The notes under the pieces were generated by a model. The model made no database searches. It worked only from the letters and a program-made list of their open reading frames with translations, and was not told where the DNA came from. Of a stretch of 64,000 bases of DNA, positions 60,810 to 64,000 are shown piece after piece. Position numbers and translations under genes: made by a program. This stretch comes from DATATJ01 sp963789075. GTDB taxonomy: Bacteria; Acidobacteriota; Vicinamibacteria; Vicinamibacterales; CAVVIG01. Position 1 is the stretch's first letter. Each line of letters begins with the position of its first letter. Location of the stretch: contig CAWBJQ010000014.1 in the NCBI GenBank assembly GCA_963789075.1, positions 62,001 to 126,000 on the forward strand, in the 5' to 3' direction.

Positions 60810-62145
60810 GTGACGCTCACCCCATCCCGCAGGCTCTACATACTCGGGGGCGTCATCCTCGTGGCGCTGGCCATCTGCTCGCGGAAGGACAGCACCACTG
60901 GCCAACCGTCCTTCATCATTCCTCTCGCCGTGGCCGGGATTGCGTACCTCCTCGCGATTCGCGAGTTGTTCTCGACGCCCCGATTTCCGAAGCGCGTGAT
61001 CGTCGTCGGGCTCCTCCTGGCTACCGCGTGGCATCTTCCGTTTCTACTGAAGCCGCCGGGTGCAGACGATGACGTCCACCGATATGTGTGGGACGGCCGC
61101 ATGCAACGGCTCGGCTACGACCCTTACACCGCCGTTCCCAGCAATCCCGCGCTCCGCACGTTGCACACGCCCGAGACCCGGACGCTGAACAACCCGGACG
61201 TACCGAGCCCGTATCCAGCGGGCGCGCAGCTGTTCTTCCGCGCCGTCACGGCGATTCACGAGTCGACCCTTGCCCTGAGAATCGCGTTTGTCGGTTGCGA
61301 TTTGGCGATCGTGCTCGTGTTGCTCGATACCCTGCGCTCGAGTCCGCTGGGAGCGCACTGGGTGCTGGCGTATGCCTGGAATCCGCTGCTGGCGACGGAG
61401 GTGGCCGGCAGCGGCCACATCGACATCGTCGGCGTGATGCTGCTGCTCGTGTCCGCCGCGGCGCTCCGACGACGCTGGCGCGCGACGGCGGCCGTGACAT
61501 TCGCGTTGGCCGTCGCCGTGAAGCTGCTTCCGATCGTACTGCTGCCGCTGTACCTGGAGGCGCGTTCGTATCCGCGACGGCGCGCTGGCTGCACTCGTGC
61601 TCGTCGGCCTCTACATACCGTTTGTCGACCACTGGCGGATCCCGGTCGGATCGCTCGGCGCGTACGTGCAGCACTTCCGCTTCAACGATCCAGTGTTCGC
61701 GGCACTCGAGCGTCTGGCGGCTCCGCAGCTTTTGGTCGCGGTGGCAGTCCTCGTCGGGTTCGGGACCGCGATCTACTTTAGAAGGACGTCACCGGCATTC
61801 TCGTCGGACGCATTCGCGTGGCCGATGGCCGCATCGCTCTTGTGTGCACCGGTCGTCTATCCCTGGTACCTGCTCTGGCTGCTGCCGTTCCTCCGGTCGG
61901 CGTCCACGCTGCCGATCATTGTCTGGACGGTGAGCATCATCCCGACTTACATCGTTTGGCACTTGCGGGCGGTGGGACGTCCGTGGTCGGTTCCCGGCTG
62001 GGTGCTGCTGCTGGAGTACGGATCCGTCGCCCTGACCGGCGCCCTGATTGCGTATCGCCGTCTCAGCCAGTCATCAGTTGATCGCCGCTTGGGGACTCAA
62101 GCGACTCCGTCTGTGCTCTCAATTCAGCGAGGAGGATCACCATGA
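60810..62145 (+). CDS. GT87-like membrane glycosyltransferase, one frameshift
   Basis: A protein of about 445 residues with many membrane segments. The first frame (start GTG at 60810; a TTG at 60765 is possible) has LYILGGVILVALAI, WHLPFLLKPPGADDDVHRYVWDGRMQRLGYDPYTAVP (the DDDVHRYVWDGR active-site loop of mannosyltransferase-like enzymes) and LAYAWNPLLATEVAGSGHIDIVG. It shifts near 61565-61571 and continues as RIRDGALAALVLVGLYIPFVDHW to 62145. It probably uses a polyprenyl-phosphate sugar donor. Confidence 0.75.
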
Positions 62146-62873
62146 CGCATTCGAGACGTGTACCGACGACTCGTGTTCTGATCTTCGGGATGCTGGTCGT
62201 GGCGGCGACCTCCTGGGCGCAGAATCGGCCGCCGATCGCGGAGCAGATCGCCAAGACCTATGGTCTCGATTCGTTCGGGCAGATCGAGGCTATCCGCTAT
62301 ACCTGGAATGCGGATTTCGGTGCGGTCAAACGATCTGACGCCTGGGTCTGGGAGCCGAAGGCCGACCGCGTTTCGTTCGAGGGCACTGACAAGACGGGCA
62401 AGCCGGTCAAGTTGACGTACGTGCGTTCTCAGCTCGGTAACGAGGCCGCGGCCGTGAAGGACGAAATCGATCCGGCCTTCGTCAACGATAACTATTGGCT
62501 GCTGTTCCCGTTTCATGTCGCTTGGGATCGCGGCGCCAACGTCGAAGACGCGGGCATGCACAAACTGCCGCTCGGGAGCGGTTCCGCCAGGCGGGTCGTG
62601 GTGAAGTATCCGTCGGACGGCGGCTACACGCCCGGCGACACCTGGGAGCTCTTCGTCGGGCCCGACAATCGCGTCCAGGCCTTCATCTATCACCGCGGTG
62701 GACCGAAGAAGCCGAGTCTCGTCGTCGCGTCGTGGAGCGACTACAAGAAGGCCGGCCCTCTCCTCGTCTCAATGGACCACCGCGGCACGGCAGACGGTAA
62801 GCCGCTGCGGATCTACTTCTCGAACGTGTCGGTCAAGCTGACCGGCTCGAACAACTGGCTGGACGCGCAATGA
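62142..62873 (+). CDS. Secreted protein of unknown function
   Basis: A 243-residue exported protein with a signal peptide (MTHSRRVPTTRVLIFGMLVV, cleavage near WAQNR). The body (IAEQIAKTYGLDSFGQIEAIRYTWNADFGAVKRSDAWVWEPKADRVSFEG, WELFVGPDNRVQAFIYHRGG) resembles uncharacterised outer-membrane or LolA-like beta-sheet proteins. It overlaps the end of the GT87-like gene by four bases, so the two are an operon. Function is unknown. Confidence 0.7.
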   Translation: MTHSRRVPTTRVLIFGMLVVAATSWAQNRPPIAEQIAKTYGLDSFGQIEAIRYTWNADFGAVKRSDAWVWEPKADRVSFEGTDKTGKPVKLTYVRSQLGNEAAAVKDEIDPAFVNDNYWLLFPFHVAWDRGANVEDAGMHKLPLGSGSARRVVVKYPSDGGYTPGDTWELFVGPDNRVQAFIYHRGGPKKPSLVVASWSDYKKAGPLLVSMDHRGTADGKPLRIYFSNVSVKLTGSNNWLDAQ

Positions 62874-62909
62874 CCTCGTCAAGGGTCCGAATCACCACGG
62901 CGACGCGCG

Positions 62910-63407
62910 TCACCAGAACAGTGCGTCAGGGTTTCTGCGGGCGAGCAGTGCGTCGAGTCCCCATCGTCGGCCGGCGCCCCCGACCGAGAGCGCGAACGCC
63001 GTCCAGAGCGGGACGAGCAGCTCCCAGATCCACGCGGTTCCCCATTCCGAAATCCAGAGGCTGGTCAGATACAGTCCTGCCGCAAGCGCGACAGGTCTCG
63101 TCAACAACCCGAGGGTGAGCAATATGCCAAACGCCAATTCCGCGACAGCTTGCAGCGGTGCGGCGATCCGGGCGTTCGCCGCGGCGGACGCCATCACCGC
63201 CTTCCATGCCGCCGGCGCGTGTCCGTGATCGATGTACGACGTGATCAAGCCGGCGTATCCGGCAGGCGAGTACAAACCCTTGCCGTAGTTTTCGAAAAAG
63301 ACCCAGATGAACATGCAGCCGATTGAGAGGCGGGCAAGGGCGAGGCCGCGCTGAGCAGATGCGCCGCTGATCTCCGCAGACGAGCGAGGGATGGACGCTG
63401 TAGCCAT
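62910..63407 (-). CDS. DoxX-family membrane protein
   Basis: A 165-residue DoxX-like protein with four hydrophobic segments (LARLSIGCMFIWVFF, AELAFGILLTLGLLTRP, LAAGLYLTSLWIS, LVPLWTAFALSVGG). The start at 63407 (MATASIPRSSAEISG) follows GGAGGG. It is convergent with the secreted protein gene and unrelated in detail to the other two DoxX-type genes in the window. Confidence 0.8.
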   Translation of the reverse strand: MATASIPRSSAEISGASAQRGLALARLSIGCMFIWVFFENYGKGLYSPAGYAGLITSYIDHGHAPAAWKAVMASAAANARIAAPLQAVAELAFGILLTLGLLTRPVALAAGLYLTSLWISEWGTAWIWELLVPLWTAFALSVGGAGRRWGLDALLARRNPDALFW

Positions 63408-63581
63408 GACCTGACCCTCCTGGACGACGGTGTAAAGAGGTCGCGCGGATTCGAGCCTACACCATCTCTGCGACGACTCAGCGTATGGTCTTCGTGATGC
63501 ATACAGCTCGCGGTCATGACCATCGCGACCGCGTTGCTCGGCTTGCCGCTGTTTTGAGCGCTTTGTCGACGGGAGGCAATG

Positions 63582-64000
63582 ATGGCCGATCGGACACTCT
63601 GGCTTGGAGCCGTCGCGTACGACCCCAAGGTCGTCGCCATTTGGGAAGGCATGCGCTGCTTCTTCCACGACGATGCGCATCTGCCGGTCGAAATCGTGTT
63701 GTTCCAGACATACGAGGCGCAGGTCGCGGCGCTGCTGGCGGTGCCAGGCGATCCGACGCCGCGGATCGACATTGCGTGGAACACGAATCTGGCCTTCCTG
63801 CAGGCGCGCGAATGGAGCGGCCGTTCCTGCACGCCGCTGGCAATGCGAGACACGGATCTCGGATGGACGACCGTCGTGATTGCCCCGACGGGCGGCGCGG
63901 TCGCGTCCCTGGCCGACCTGAAGAATCGGACGCTGGCACTCGGGAGCCGCGACAGCGGCCACGCCGCCATCCTGCCGGTTCATTTCCTGCGCCAGCATGG
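63582..64000 (+). CDS. PhnD-like phosphate/phosphonate-type substrate-binding protein, 3' partial
   Basis: An open frame from 63582 (ATG ATG after GGGAGG) to the window end: TLWLGAVAYDPKVVAIWEGM, FQTYEAQVAALLAVPGDPTPRIDIAWNTNLAFLQ, GWTTVVIAPTGGAVASLADL, LALGSRDSGHAAILPVHFLR. This is the N-terminal half of a PhnD/SsuA-type binding protein of the transferrin-like fold. No signal peptide is visible, and transporter genes, if any, lie beyond the edge. The ligand is unknown. Confidence 0.7.
   Translation, partial: MADRTLWLGAVAYDPKVVAIWEGMRCFFHDDAHLPVEIVLFQTYEAQVAALLAVPGDPTPRIDIAWNTNLAFLQAREWSGRSCTPLAMRDTDLGWTTVVIAPTGGAVASLADLKNRTLALGSRDSGHAAILPVHFLRQH

Noticed and set aside
1..64000. CRISPR array, prophage or rRNA operon
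   Set aside because: No regularly spaced repeats, phage genes or rRNA-like sequence were recognised.

Overview
The window is high-GC bacterial DNA with dense gene packing and many short-chain dehydrogenases, DinB proteins, DoxX proteins, SnoaL/NTF2-like proteins, sigma-54 activators and PAS histidine kinases. A permease with the ADOP (acidobacterial duplicated orphan permease) C-terminus at the left edge suggests an Acidobacteriota genome, possibly Vicinamibacteria. That placement is inference from gene content. No rRNA, tRNA or CRISPR array was found.

Layout. 1-5 kb: end of an ADOP permease, a lipocalin-like secreted protein, then an arsR/SRPBCC/DinB/VOC cluster behind a promoter with a built-in palindrome. 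5.2-8.6 kb: a more AT-rich island with DoxX and cupin genes, a broken LOG gene and a GAF sigma-54 activator, linked by a duplicated ~65-bp element and a sigma-54-type promoter. 8.6-13.1 kb: a five-gene minus-strand operon (PLP decarboxylase, PIG-L deacetylase, methyltransferase, DinB, unknown) divergent from an AraC regulator. 14.2-19.1 kb: TetR regulator with operator, SDR, aldo/keto reductase, a Clp-type AAA+ ATPase fused to a receiver domain, and a SnoaL protein. 19.3-25.6 kb: a seven-gene minus-strand redox/hydrolase operon divergent from a multi-PAS sigma-54 activator. 28.3-34.7 kb: a STAS protein, a GMC oxidoreductase/SnoaL/DoxX operon, and a second sigma-54 activator split by an insertion carrying ISXO2-type transposase remains and small passenger genes. 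34.7-51.9 kb: cytochrome P460, a third sigma-54 activator, and two related blocks, each with a DUF4331 gene next to a PAS histidine kinase and a receiver protein, plus nitronate monooxygenase, a DUF3237 pair and more SDRs. 52-64 kb: AraC regulators, a histidine kinase/receiver pair, a His/Met-rich membrane protein, a MOSC-ferredoxin reductase fusion, a GT87-like membrane glycosyltransferase, DoxX, and the start of a PhnD-like binding protein.

Two regulatory layers tie the accessory genes together. A 34-bp element (TTGTCC-N4-TTTCR-CCAYTGSCGA-N-ATYKCGYC) occurs four times plus one degenerate copy around the two sigma-54 activators at 25.7-32.3 kb. In each case a GG-N10-GC (-24/-12) sequence follows 43-57 bp downstream in the same orientation. 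A different 17-bp core (CYATHRGACBWWSGTRT) occurs eight times, upstream of cytochrome P460, the heme-binding-protein/DUF4331 operon, MEDS/HK/REC, HK/REC/FixJ, the second DUF4331 operon, nitronate monooxygenase and the DUF3237 pair. This suggests one regulon for these redox genes, perhaps controlled by the duplicated two-component system.

About ten reading frames carry single-base frameshifts, some in compensating pairs. These may be assembly errors or real decay. Affected genes are annotated over their whole reconstructed span.
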